Source: Marinobacter koreensis
Lineage (GTDB): Bacteria; Pseudomonadota; Gammaproteobacteria; Pseudomonadales; Oleiphilaceae
Length of the DNA: 64,000 nucleotides
Assembly (NCBI RefSeq): GCF_023156285.1
Contig: NZ_JAKZAJ010000004.1
Span: 465,064 to 529,063 of the forward strand
Direction: 5' to 3'
This document shows positions 1 to 11,709 of this stretch, piece after piece. The notes beneath the pieces are model-generated. The model saw only the letters and a program-made list of their open reading frames with translations. It was not told the origin of the DNA and made no database searches. Every line of letters starts with the position of its first letter. Position 1 is the first letter of the stretch. Made by a program: the position numbers and the translations under genes.

Positions 1-33
1 GAGCATTCCGGTCGGATTCGATAAAGGCGGAGG

Positions 34-61
34 AGTATAACATGCCGGTTGGCAATGACAG
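34..61 (-). promoter_or_regulatory. Possible promoter reading off the left edge
   Basis: On the minus strand CTGTCA (56-61) lies 16 bases before TATACT (34-39), followed by a C-rich stretch. In relatives the gene divergent from yicC is rph, so this may be the rph promoter; rph itself is outside the window. The same bases can be read on the plus strand as GGAGGAG before an ATG, so the assignment is tentative. Confidence 0.4.
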
Positions 62-151
62 GCCGTGTGTCTGTGCACCTTTGGTCGGGTTCGCCGCGAA
101 CGATCGGAGCCTGTTAAACTCGACGGATCTGCCAACAGGATGGGAGTCGAT

Positions 152-1018
152 ATGATCCGGAGTATGACGTCGTTTGCCCGGAAAGAGGTTCGCGGGGACT
201 GGGGTACACTGACCTGCGAGATTCGCACTGTAAACCACCGGTACCTGGAGCCGTCGTTTCGGTTGCCCGAAGCCTTCCGGGAGCTGGAGAACCGGTTCAG
301 GGAGGCGCTTCGCAGCGGAGTGAAGCGGGGTAAGGTCGACATCTCCATGCGTTTGCAGGCCGCGGAGGAGGTCACGCAGAGCTTCGAGATCAGCGACGAA
401 ATGGCACGAGCGGTCAACGAGGCCGCGAACCATATCAACCGGATGCTTGATAACCCCGCCCACATCAGTGCACTCGACATTCTGCGGTGGCCCGGGGTTC
501 TGTCGGTGCCCGAGCAGGATTACAGTGCGGTGCGCTCGGAGGCTGTGGATCTTTTTGCCGAGACGGTGAAGGAATTGGTGGAGGTTCGTCAGCGGGAGGG
601 TGAGCGACTGCGCCCCCTGTTCGAGGACCGGCTGGATACCATGGCCAGCCTGGTTGGTGAAGTGAGGCAGAGCATGCCTCAGCTGATCGACGCGCAGGAA
701 AAGCAGCTTCGGGAGCGTTTCGAGAAGGCCAGGGTTGAGCTGGACCCGGATCGGATAGCACAGGAAATGGTGATGTTGGCGCAGAAAAGCGATGTGGCCG
801 AAGAGCTCGATCGTCTCGATGCCCATATTGGTGAAGTCCGGGATACCCTGCAGACCGATGAACCGATTGGGCGTCGGCTCGACTTTCTCATGCAGGAGCT
901 CAATCGCGAAGCGAATACCCTCAGCAGCAAGAGTATTGATGCCGGTGTCACCCGGGCGGCCGTGGATCTCAAGGTGTTGATTGAGCAGATACGCGAACAG
1001 GTCCAGAACATCGAGTAA
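152..1018 (+). CDS. yicC: YicC family endoribonuclease-like protein
   Basis: This 288-residue protein matches YicC in full length, from the typical N-terminus MIRSMTSFAR to the conserved C-terminal block around LMQELNREANTLSSKS. YicC family members are stress-related proteins for which RNase activity has been reported. The ATG at 152 is chosen over the longer reading from 65 because the family begins at MIRSM and a GGGAG lies just upstream (142-146). In many gammaproteobacteria yicC sits beside gmk; here a P-type ATPase separates the two. The gene lies 19 bases before that ATPase and may be co-transcribed with it. Identity is clear; the cellular role is known only in outline. Confidence 0.93.
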   Translation: MIRSMTSFARKEVRGDWGTLTCEIRTVNHRYLEPSFRLPEAFRELENRFREALRSGVKRGKVDISMRLQAAEEVTQSFEISDEMARAVNEAANHINRMLDNPAHISALDILRWPGVLSVPEQDYSAVRSEAVDLFAETVKELVEVRQREGERLRPLFEDRLDTMASLVGEVRQSMPQLIDAQEKQLRERFEKARVELDPDRIAQEMVMLAQKSDVAEELDRLDAHIGEVRDTLQTDEPIGRRLDFLMQELNREANTLSSKSIDAGVTRAAVDLKVLIEQIREQVQNIE

Positions 1019-1037
1019 CTGAAATCCCCGCGGAAGG

Positions 1038-4497
<3,460 letters not shown>

Positions 4498-4581
4498 TAA
4501 GGGCTTTTGCTGTATACAAATTGAGCCGGCCGCAGTACACTACGCGGTCTTCTGAATCAGTTATTTTTTGTCGGGGAAGTT

Positions 4582-4794
4582 ATGGCACGAGTTACCGTTG
4601 AAGATTGTCTGGAAAACGTTGATAACCGCTTCCAGCTGGTGATGCTGGCTACCAAGCGTGCCCGCCAGATTGCGACCAAGGGCTTTGAACCGATGGTCGC
4701 GGAAGAGAATGATAAGCCGACGGTCATCGCACTGCGCGAAATTGCTGAAGGCAAGGTAACCCGGGATCTCCTCAAGGAAGAAGACGAGGATTGA
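4582..4794 (+). CDS. rpoZ: RNA polymerase omega subunit
   Basis: A 70-residue omega subunit beginning [19 protein letters not shown] after the initiator, with the conserved core [13 protein letters not shown]. It helps assemble the RNA polymerase core and forms part of a ppGpp site in proteobacterial polymerases. It is shorter at the C-terminus than the 91-residue E. coli protein. GGGGAAG before the ATG serves as ribosome binding site. The rpoZ-spoT neighbourhood is conserved across gammaproteobacteria; here a separate promoter and a terminator-like hairpin lie between the two genes, so co-transcription may be only partial. Confidence 0.97.
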   Translation: MARVTVEDCLENVDNRFQLVMLATKRARQIATKGFEPMVAEENDKPTVIALREIAEGKVTRDLLKEEDED

Positions 4795-4834
4795 CCCTGC
4801 GGCGGGATATCTACCTACCCGCAGGCGAGAGTCA

Positions 4835-4862
4835 TTGAAATCTGTCCCCGCGGTTTTATAGT
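4835..4862 (+). promoter_or_regulatory. Putative sigma-70 promoter of spoT
   Basis: TTGAAA (4835-4840) and TATAGT (4857-4862) are separated by 16 bases. The predicted transcript would start near 4869, giving a leader of about 88 bases before the GTG at 4957. Confidence 0.5.
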
Positions 4863-4897
4863 GTATCTATAGAACGTTGCTGGAAGGATCAGGAAGG

Positions 4898-4925
4898 ACC
4901 CGAATGCATGCATTCGGGTTTTTTT
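4898..4925 (+). terminator. Intrinsic terminator or attenuator in the spoT leader
   Basis: A perfect 22-base palindrome (4898-4919, arms ACCCGAATG and CATTCGGGT around CATG) is followed directly by a run of T residues to 4925. It can end transcription coming from rpoZ. If the promoter at 4835 is used, it lies inside the spoT leader, only about 30 bases before the start codon. Confidence 0.8.
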
Positions 4926-4956
4926 GTCCCTGTCATTTGAAGAATGTGGAGGCGCG

Positions 4957-7095
4957 GTGTCGGCAGAGCCTACGGTTGAAGGTCTGGCGGAAGAGCTCAG
5001 TACCTATCTGGATACCACTCGCATCAACCAGGTGCGACGGGCCTACTATTACGCCGAACAGGCCCACGAAGGGCAGATGCGCAAAAGCGGCGATCGCTAT
5101 ATTACCCACCCGTTGGCCGTTGCCAGAATCCTCGCGGACCTGAGGCTGGACCATCAGAGCCTGATGGCTGCCATGCTCCACGATGTCATCGAAGATACCG
5201 GAATTCCCAAGGATGCCCTGACCGAACAGTTTGGCGAGGATGTCGCCGAGCTTGTCGATGGCGTCAGCAAACTGACCCAGATTGAATTCCGCTCCCGGGC
5301 CGAGGCCCAGGCGGAGAACTTCCAGAAAATGACGCTGGCCATGGCCCGGGATATCAGGGTCATCCTGGTGAAGCTTGCCGACCGGTTGCACAACATGCGG
5401 ACGCTTGGCCCGATGCCCTACGAGAAGCGTCAGCGAATCGCCACGGAAACCCTCGATATCTATGCCCCCATTGCCAATCGCCTGGGCATGCACTCCATCT
5501 GTACCGAGCTTGAGGATCTGGGATTCTCGTCCCTGTATCCCATGCGGGCCAAATACATATCCAAGGCCGTCAACAAGCTCCGGGGCAGCCATCGTGAGAT
5601 CATCGAGGAGATACGGGGCAAGCTGCAGGAAAAGCTGGAAGAACGGGGATTGCCCGGCCGTATCCTTGGCCGCGAGAAGCACCTGAACAGCATCTACAAC
5701 AAGATGAAGTTCAAGCACAAATCCTTCCATGAAATCATGGATGTGTACGCCTTCCGAATCATTACCGACACCGAGGACGACTGCTATCGCATCCTTGGCG
5801 CCGTGCACAGCCTCTACAAACCACTGCCGGGCCGGTTCAAGGACTACATTGCCATGCCCAAGGCCAATGGTTACCAGTCGCTGCACACCACCCTGTTCGG
5901 CATGCATGTGAATATCGAGATCCAGATCCGCACCGAGGAGATGGAGCATATTGCCAACAACGGCATTGCGGCCCACTGGATGTACAAGAACGAGCCGTCG
6001 AACGTCACCAGCGTCAACCAGGCCCGTGTCGACCGTTGGGTGAAGGGGCTGATGGAGATGCGTGAGCGTGCCGATGACTCGCTGGAGTTCATCGAGCACG
6101 TGAAGGTGGATCTGTTCCCGGACGAAATCTACGTGTTCACGCCCAAAGGCCGGATCATGGAGCTTCCCAGCGGTGCTACACCGGTGGACTTTGCTTATGC
6201 CATCCATACGGATATCGGTAATGCGGCGGTGGCATGCCGGATCAATCGCAATCTGGCGTCCCTGAGCCAGCCCCTGCAGAGTGGGCAGACGGTGGAAATC
6301 ATCACTGCTCCGGGCGCGCGCCCCAATCCCGCCTGGCTCAGTTTTGTCATCACAGGCAAGGCGCGGAGCAGCATCCGTCACGTCCTGAAAACCCAGAAAC
6401 GGGCGGAGTCGCTGGAGCTTGGACGAACGTTGCTCAAACGGTCCCTCAAAGGCTTCGGAGCCAAACTGGCGGATATCAGTGACGCCCAGAAGCAGGCCGT
6501 GGTCAACCATAACCAGGTCAACAGCTTCGACGATCTGATCAGCGACATCGGGCTGGGCAATCGCATGGCCTATCTGGTGGCGCGCCAGCTGGTTGCCGAT
6601 GCGGACAGCGACGGTCTTGAAGCCTCCGGCGATGAACGCAACGTGGATCGCACGCCTGTCACGATCAGCGGCACCGAAGGGCTGCTGGTGAAATTCGCCA
6701 GCTGCTGTAAGCCCATTCCCGGCGATCCGGTTGTTGGCGTGATGGACTCCGGTAATGGCATGGTCATTCACTCCGATACCTGTTCACGTCTGCCGGACAG
6801 CGATGAGGGAAGGGCCCGTCTGACCCACCTCAAATGGGCCAAGGACATCACCGACGAGTTTTCCGTGGAGTTGCGGGTGGAGCTGGAGCGCCAGCGTGGT
6901 GTGATTGCTGAGGTGGCCAATGCGGTGGCCATGGCCGATGGCAACATCGAGCGGATCAATGTCGAGGATCAGAACGCCAAGTTCGGTATCGTGAGTCTGG
7001 TGGTCCACGTGAACGGACGTAAACACCTTGCCCGGGTCATGCGCCGGATACGTAACATCCGGGCAGTGACCCACATAAACCGGGTACGGCATTAG
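4957..7095 (+). CDS. spoT: Bifunctional (p)ppGpp synthetase/hydrolase SpoT
   Basis: A 712-residue RelA/SpoT homologue. The HD hydrolase domain is intact, with HDVIEDTG at about residues 75-82. The synthetase domain holds RFKDYIAMPKANGYQSLHTT near 292, then come TGS (about 385-445), a region with the conserved CCKPIPGD near 582, and a C-terminal ACT domain (about 640-712). It makes and degrades the stringent-response alarmone in the cytosol. The GTG at 4957 is preferred over TTG at 4924 because GGAGG (4948-4952) lies just upstream and the family N-terminus fits. Being bifunctional follows from the family and the intact HD motif; synthetase strength cannot be read from the sequence. Confidence 0.96.
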   Translation: MSAEPTVEGLAEELSTYLDTTRINQVRRAYYYAEQAHEGQMRKSGDRYITHPLAVARILADLRLDHQSLMAAMLHDVIEDTGIPKDALTEQFGEDVAELVDGVSKLTQIEFRSRAEAQAENFQKMTLAMARDIRVILVKLADRLHNMRTLGPMPYEKRQRIATETLDIYAPIANRLGMHSICTELEDLGFSSLYPMRAKYISKAVNKLRGSHREIIEEIRGKLQEKLEERGLPGRILGREKHLNSIYNKMKFKHKSFHEIMDVYAFRIITDTEDDCYRILGAVHSLYKPLPGRFKDYIAMPKANGYQSLHTTLFGMHVNIEIQIRTEEMEHIANNGIAAHWMYKNEPSNVTSVNQARVDRWVKGLMEMRERADDSLEFIEHVKVDLFPDEIYVFTPKGRIMELPSGATPVDFAYAIHTDIGNAAVACRINRNLASLSQPLQSGQTVEIITAPGARPNPAWLSFVITGKARSSIRHVLKTQKRAESLELGRTLLKRSLKGFGAKLADISDAQKQAVVNHNQVNSFDDLISDIGLGNRMAYLVARQLVADADSDGLEASGDERNVDRTPVTISGTEGLLVKFASCCKPIPGDPVVGVMDSGNGMVIHSDTCSRLPDSDEGRARLTHLKWAKDITDEFSVELRVELERQRGVIAEVANAVAMADGNIERINVEDQNAKFGIVSLVVHVNGRKHLARVMRRIRNIRAVTHINRVRH

Positions 7096-7194
7096 AATCT
7101 TCGCCCCCTTGCCGGATCACGACCAAAGACCGGTTGACAGGCCCTGTGCGCAGGGGCGAGCATTGGCGTTTTGAAAGAGAGGAACTCTGAAATC

Positions 7195-7581
7195 ATGACC
7201 AATAAGTCCGTTATCCAGACCGAGAACGCCCCTCAGGCAATCGGGACCTACTCGCAGGCCGTCAAGGCCGGAGACACGGTTTACCTTTCCGGTCAGATTC
7301 CCCTCGTGCCGGAAACCATGGAAGTGGTTGCGGGCGATTTTGCCGCCAAGACCCGTCAGGTGTTCGAAAACCTCAAGGCCGTTTGTGAAGCCGCTGGCGG
7401 AGAGCTCAAGGACATCGTCAAACTGAACATCTACATGACCGATCTTGCGAACTTTGCCACCGTCAATGAAATCATGGCGACCTATTTCCAGGAGCCCTAT
7501 CCGGCCCGGGCAGCCGTTGGCGTTGCCGCGCTTCCCAAAGGCGTGCCCGTCGAGATGGAAGCGGTGATGGTGCTCAGTTAA
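7195..7581 (+). CDS. ridA: RidA family enamine/imine deaminase
   Basis: This 128-residue protein has the RidA/YjgF/UK114 signature: an N-terminal [20 protein letters not shown], the middle segment [11 protein letters not shown] and the C-terminal [16 protein letters not shown], which carries the conserved arginine of the active site. RidA hydrolyses reactive enamine and imine intermediates such as 2-aminoacrylate made by PLP enzymes. The ATG at 7195 follows AGAGAGGAA (7176-7184) and gives the standard family length. It sits directly downstream of spoT as in Pseudomonas and converges with the next gene, overlapping it by 8 bases at the 3' ends. Confidence 0.95.
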   Translation: MTNKSVIQTENAPQAIGTYSQAVKAGDTVYLSGQIPLVPETMEVVAGDFAAKTRQVFENLKAVCEAAGGELKDIVKLNIYMTDLANFATVNEIMATYFQEPYPARAAVGVAALPKGVPVEMEAVMVLS

Positions 7582-8443
7582 GCATCTCGATCATTTCGCG
7601 GTACCCCGCCCGAAAGTCGGGGTACCGGAATTCAAACCCCGTCTGCAACAAACTTCTGTTTGAACACCGCTTGCTGCCCGCACGTCCCCCGGTCCGGGCG
7701 TCCGGTTTCGGATTCTGGCAAGGCACCTGTTCCCGTATCCAGTTCACTACCGTATCCAACCTGGCCGGCTCGCTGTCGCTGGCAACGTAGAGCCGGGCCA
7801 AAGGTTCGTCGCTCAGCGTCCGTTCAACGAGATGCTCAATCGCCCGTGCGGCGTCTGCTTCATGGATTCGGTTTGTGAAGGGTGCCGGACTCCCCGGATT
7901 GATGCCGCCTTTCAAAACCTCATCGAGAAAGCGTCTCCGGGACGGACCGTAGATGCCGCTGAAGCGAACGACGGTCGCCGGATGGCCGCTGTTGAGAGCG
8001 GTTTCCTCACCTTCGCGAATGCATTGACCGCTGCGGCGACCGGGCTCTGCGGGGCTGGTTTCGTCCACCCAGCTGTCGTCGTCCTGGCCGTAGACGCTGG
8101 TGCTGCTGATGAAAAACAGACGTTTCAGACGGGTGGTACCCAGAGCCTTCAGAAGGTTGGACAAACCCGTCACATAGGCAGCGCGGTAGCCCGCTTCGTC
8201 GTAGCTGGATGGCGTCAGGCAATAGATAACGATATCCGGCTCCGATGGCAGCACTCCGCGCAAGGTGGCCGGATCTGTCAGGTCTGCGCTTATACCGGTG
8301 ACGCCCTCAGGCACCTGGTTGCCGTGGCGACGTAGCCCGAAAACGTCGGCTCGCCTTGCCAGTCGTTGGGCAATCTCGCCGCCGAGCTTGCCGCAGCCTG
8401 CCAGCAGCACCCGTGGCCGTTGATCGCTTTCAGTGATTGCCAT
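7574..8443 (-). CDS. NAD(P)-dependent epimerase/dehydratase-like SDR protein
   Basis: A 289-residue extended short-chain dehydrogenase-like protein. It opens with the dinucleotide-binding segment [17 protein letters not shown] and has VYGQ(D) after SSTS in the region of the catalytic Tyr, resembling the YeeZ/NAD-dependent epimerase group. A substrate cannot be assigned. The ATG at 8443 is preferred; a TTG at 8455 would be directly abutted by the only AAGGA (8456-8460), leaving no spacing. The gene is divergent from oxyR with only about 75 bases between them, so the promoters must be close together, but nothing links its function to oxidative stress. Confidence 0.82.
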   Translation of the reverse strand: MAITESDQRPRVLLAGCGKLGGEIAQRLARRADVFGLRRHGNQVPEGVTGISADLTDPATLRGVLPSEPDIVIYCLTPSSYDEAGYRAAYVTGLSNLLKALGTTRLKRLFFISSTSVYGQDDDSWVDETSPAEPGRRSGQCIREGEETALNSGHPATVVRFSGIYGPSRRRFLDEVLKGGINPGSPAPFTNRIHEADAARAIEHLVERTLSDEPLARLYVASDSEPARLDTVVNWIREQVPCQNPKPDARTGGRAGSKRCSNRSLLQTGFEFRYPDFRAGYREMIEMLN

Positions 8444-8517
8444 AGACAATTTCAATCCTTATGCTTTGGTTCATAAATAACTGAAACTTCGACCCGTGGA
8501 TCAGACCGGAGCTCGCC

Positions 8518-9477
8518 ATGACTCTTACCGAGTTACGATACGTCGTTACCCTCGCTCGCGAAAGGCATTTTGGTCGCGCCGCCGAGCGTTGCCATGTCAG
8601 TCAGCCGACGCTCAGCGTGGCGGTGAAGAAGCTCGAGGATGAGCTGGGTATCCCGCTGTTTGAGCGTAGTAAAAGCAGTATCCGGGTCACGGAGAGCGGT
8701 CAACGTATTATTGAGCAGGCTCAGCGGGTTCTGGATCAGGTGAATGTCATCAAGGATATGGCTCTGGATGGCAAGAACCAGCTCAATTCGCCCCTGAAAG
8801 TCGGGGCGATCTACACCATCGGGCCCTACCTGTTCCCGCATCTGCTGCCGGAACTCCGGCGGGCGGCGCCAGATATGCCGCTCTACATCGAAGAAAACTA
8901 CACGGCGAGCCTGCGTCAGAAACTCCGTCATTCGGAGCTGGACGCCATCATCATTGCGCTTCCTTTTGAGGAACCCGAGGTGCTTACCTTGCCGCTCTAT
9001 GACGAGCCCTTCGTGGTTCTGTTACCTGCGGCTCACCCACTCGCCAAAAAGGAGCAGCTGACGGCCGAGGAACTGGCGAAGGAGCAGTTGTTGCTCCTCG
9101 GTCCCGGGCACTGTTTCCGGGATCAGGTTCTCGAATCCTGTCCGCCGCTGGTGGAAACCGTGACCAAACGGGTCGATCAGGGTTCGCCGGCACTGGTGAC
9201 GGAGGGCAGTTCGCTGGAGACCATTCGACACATGGTGGCCTCGGGCCTGGGGATTACGGTGTTGCCCCTGTCAGCTGCAACGGGAATGCAGTATCAGGAG
9301 GATATCCTTGCGGTCCGGCCGTTTGCCCCGCCGGTGCCATTCCGGACGGTGGCGCTTGCCTGGCGTGTTACCTTTCCCAGACCCAAGGCGATTGATGTCC
9401 TCTCGCTGGCGGCCAGCCAGTGCCGGGTGATTGAGAAAGCCAAATCGGACACCCCGAACGTCACGGAAAGTGCCTGA
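8518..9477 (+). CDS. oxyR: Hydrogen peroxide-sensing LysR regulator OxyR
   Basis: A 319-residue LysR-type regulator with an N-terminal winged helix (residues 1-60, containing RAAERCHVSQPTLSVAVKKL) and a C-terminal sensor domain. Two cysteines fall exactly at residues 199 and 208 (GHCFRDQVLESC), the redox pair that forms a disulfide in E. coli OxyR, so the OxyR assignment is firm rather than just 'LysR family'. It would activate peroxide-defence genes when oxidised. GGAG at 8510-8513 precedes the ATG. recG follows 8 bases downstream, matching the oxyR-recG operon known in Pseudomonas. Confidence 0.96.
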   Translation: MTLTELRYVVTLARERHFGRAAERCHVSQPTLSVAVKKLEDELGIPLFERSKSSIRVTESGQRIIEQAQRVLDQVNVIKDMALDGKNQLNSPLKVGAIYTIGPYLFPHLLPELRRAAPDMPLYIEENYTASLRQKLRHSELDAIIIALPFEEPEVLTLPLYDEPFVVLLPAAHPLAKKEQLTAEELAKEQLLLLGPGHCFRDQVLESCPPLVETVTKRVDQGSPALVTEGSSLETIRHMVASGLGITVLPLSAATGMQYQEDILAVRPFAPPVPFRTVALAWRVTFPRPKAIDVLSLAASQCRVIEKAKSDTPNVTESA

Positions 9478-9485
9478 GAAACGTC

Positions 9486-11561
9486 ATGACGTCACTGGAT
9501 GACATTCCGGTCACCCAGCTCAAGGGGGTGGGAAATGCCCTGGCGGGCACGCTTGCCAGACTGGGTATTCACTCCCTGCAGGATTTGCTGTTCCATCTGC
9601 CTCACCGGTATGAGGATCGAACCCGGGTTATTCCCATGGGCAACCTCCGAATCGGCGATGTCGCCGTTGTCGAGGGAGAGGTGGTCAAGACCGACCTGGT
9701 GATGGGGCGCCGGCGCAGTCTTCAGGTCACATTGCGAGACCGCAGCGGATTCCTGGTCATGCGTTTTTTCCACTTCAACGCTGCCCAGAAAAACCAGCTA
9801 TCCGAGGGGGCGACCGTCCGGTGTTTTGGCGAAGTGCGCCCGGGCCGGGCCGGCTACGAATTCTATCATCCCGAGTATCAGGTCAACCCGCCCCCCATGC
9901 CCGCCGAGGGTGCCGCGACCCTGACCCCGGTCTATCCGTTGACTGAGGGTATCCAGCAGCCCAGGGTAAGAAATCTGTGTCAGCAGGCACTGACTTACCT
10001 GGATCGTTTTCCCATTCGTGACTGGTTGCCGCCGGAATTGCTGTCGGACTATCAACTGCCGGGAATCACGGCGGCGGTAAGGCTGGTTCATGCGCCCCCG
10101 GCAGATGCGCCCGTGAACCTGTTGATGGAGGGGCGCCATCCGGCCCAACAGCGCCTGGTGATGGAGGAGCTGCTGGCCCATCAGCTGAGCCTGCTGCAGG
10201 TGCGGGAACAGATCCAGGCCCGGTCGGCATTGCCTCTGTTGCCCACGGGCGATCTCTCCGAGCGCTTTCTGGAGGATTTACCGTTTGCCCTGACCGGTGC
10301 CCAGCAGCATGTTCTGGCGGATATCCGACAGGATCTCTCCCAGCCGGTGCCGATGCTCCGCCTTGTGCAGGGGGATGTCGGCTCGGGCAAGACCGTGGTT
10401 GCCGCCCTTGCCGCGCTTCAGGCCATCGGCTCGGGCGCGCAGGTTGCCCTGATGGCCCCCACCGAGATACTCGCGGAACAGCATTTCCAGAATTTCCGAA
10501 GCTGGCTGGAACCTCTGGGGGTCGAGCTGGCCTGGCTGTCGGGTAAGGTCAAAGGCAAGGCCCGTCAGGAGGCTCTGGCGCGTGTTCGCTCCGGCCAGGC
10601 CGCAGTGGTTATTGGCACCCATGCGCTGTTCCAGGAGGATGTGGCGTTTGACCGGCTGGCCCTGGTGATCGTTGATGAACAGCATCGCTTTGGTGTGCAT
10701 CAGCGCCTGGCGTTGCGAGAAAAAGGCGTGGGAGGTTCGCTTGCGCCGCACCAGCTGATCATGACGGCAACGCCCATTCCGAGAACCCTCGCCATGAGCG
10801 CCTATGCCGACCTGGACACGTCCGTGATTGATGAACTGCCTCCCGGTCGAAAACCCATCGAGACCATCGTGATTCCAGACAGTCGTCGGGACGATGTCGT
10901 CGAGCGGGTTCGCAAGGCCTGTCAGGACGGTCGGCAGGCCTACTGGGTCTGTACCCTTATCGAGGAATCCGAGGCCCTGCAATGCCAGGCGGCGGAGGTG
11001 ACGGCGGCAGAATTGGCGGACCGCTTGCCCGAGCTGGAGGTGGGGCTGGTGCATGGTCGGTTGAAGGCCCAGGAAAAGGCCGCCATCATGGATCGTTTCA
11101 AGACCGGCGAACTGGATTTGCTGGTGGCCACTACCGTGATCGAGGTGGGGGTCGATGTTCCGAACGCGTCCCTGATTATCATCGAAAATCCGGAGCGACT
11201 GGGTCTCGCCCAGTTGCACCAGCTACGAGGACGCGTGGGGCGGGGAGAACAGGCCAGCTTCTGTGTGTTGATGTACCATCCGCCCCTGTCTGCGAACGGC
11301 AAGGCGAGGCTCCAGGCCCTGCGGGACAGCCAGGATGGATTTTTTATCGCAGAGAAGGATCTGGAGATTCGTGGGCCGGGCGAAGTGTTGGGTACCAGGC
11401 AGACCGGTATGATGCAGTTCCGGTTGGCGGATTTCGAGCGGGATAAGGGCTGGATCGAGCCGGTTCGGGCGATGGCGCCGTCATTGATGGGCGATCCCCG
11501 GTGCGTCGCGGCGCTGATCGAGCGGTGGTTGGGAGAGAAGATTCGTTACGGTGATGTCTGA
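9486..11561 (+). CDS. recG: ATP-dependent DNA helicase RecG
   Basis: A 691-residue RecG helicase, which reverses stalled replication forks and processes Holliday junctions. The N-terminal wedge/OB domain (about 1-160) is followed by the helicase core with Walker A GDVGSGKT near residue 297, the DEQH box of motif II near 396 followed by RFGV, MTATPIPRT in motif III, and the QLRGRVGRGE of motif VI. The C-terminal RecG wedge-associated segment is complete. It is translationally close to oxyR (8-base gap) and probably shares its transcript. Confidence 0.97.
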   Translation: MTSLDDIPVTQLKGVGNALAGTLARLGIHSLQDLLFHLPHRYEDRTRVIPMGNLRIGDVAVVEGEVVKTDLVMGRRRSLQVTLRDRSGFLVMRFFHFNAAQKNQLSEGATVRCFGEVRPGRAGYEFYHPEYQVNPPPMPAEGAATLTPVYPLTEGIQQPRVRNLCQQALTYLDRFPIRDWLPPELLSDYQLPGITAAVRLVHAPPADAPVNLLMEGRHPAQQRLVMEELLAHQLSLLQVREQIQARSALPLLPTGDLSERFLEDLPFALTGAQQHVLADIRQDLSQPVPMLRLVQGDVGSGKTVVAALAALQAIGSGAQVALMAPTEILAEQHFQNFRSWLEPLGVELAWLSGKVKGKARQEALARVRSGQAAVVIGTHALFQEDVAFDRLALVIVDEQHRFGVHQRLALREKGVGGSLAPHQLIMTATPIPRTLAMSAYADLDTSVIDELPPGRKPIETIVIPDSRRDDVVERVRKACQDGRQAYWVCTLIEESEALQCQAAEVTAAELADRLPELEVGLVHGRLKAQEKAAIMDRFKTGELDLLVATTVIEVGVDVPNASLIIIENPERLGLAQLHQLRGRVGRGEQASFCVLMYHPPLSANGKARLQALRDSQDGFFIAEKDLEIRGPGEVLGTRQTGMMQFRLADFERDKGWIEPVRAMAPSLMGDPRCVAALIERWLGEKIRYGDV

Positions 11562-11709
11562 TCGTCGTCTGTTGCGTGGAGATCTGCGTATGCAATCGGG
11601 CAGGCCAGGTTTTATGTCAAAAAATGGCCGGTGTCTTTGTTCTATACTGGAGCTGCCAGACCTGCAGTTCGAGTAGGGAGCGGGCCGATAGCAACATTTG
11701 GAGAACTTT

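Noticed and set aside
4933..6771. 612-residue open frame on the minus strand
   Set aside because: It lies entirely opposite spoT, which has full family similarity; the frame is a codon-bias shadow with no start signal or recognisable domain.
7128..7165. GC-rich hairpin GCCCTG/CAGGGGC before ridA
   Set aside because: No T tail and only a short stem; it may be chance. It is not called a terminator.
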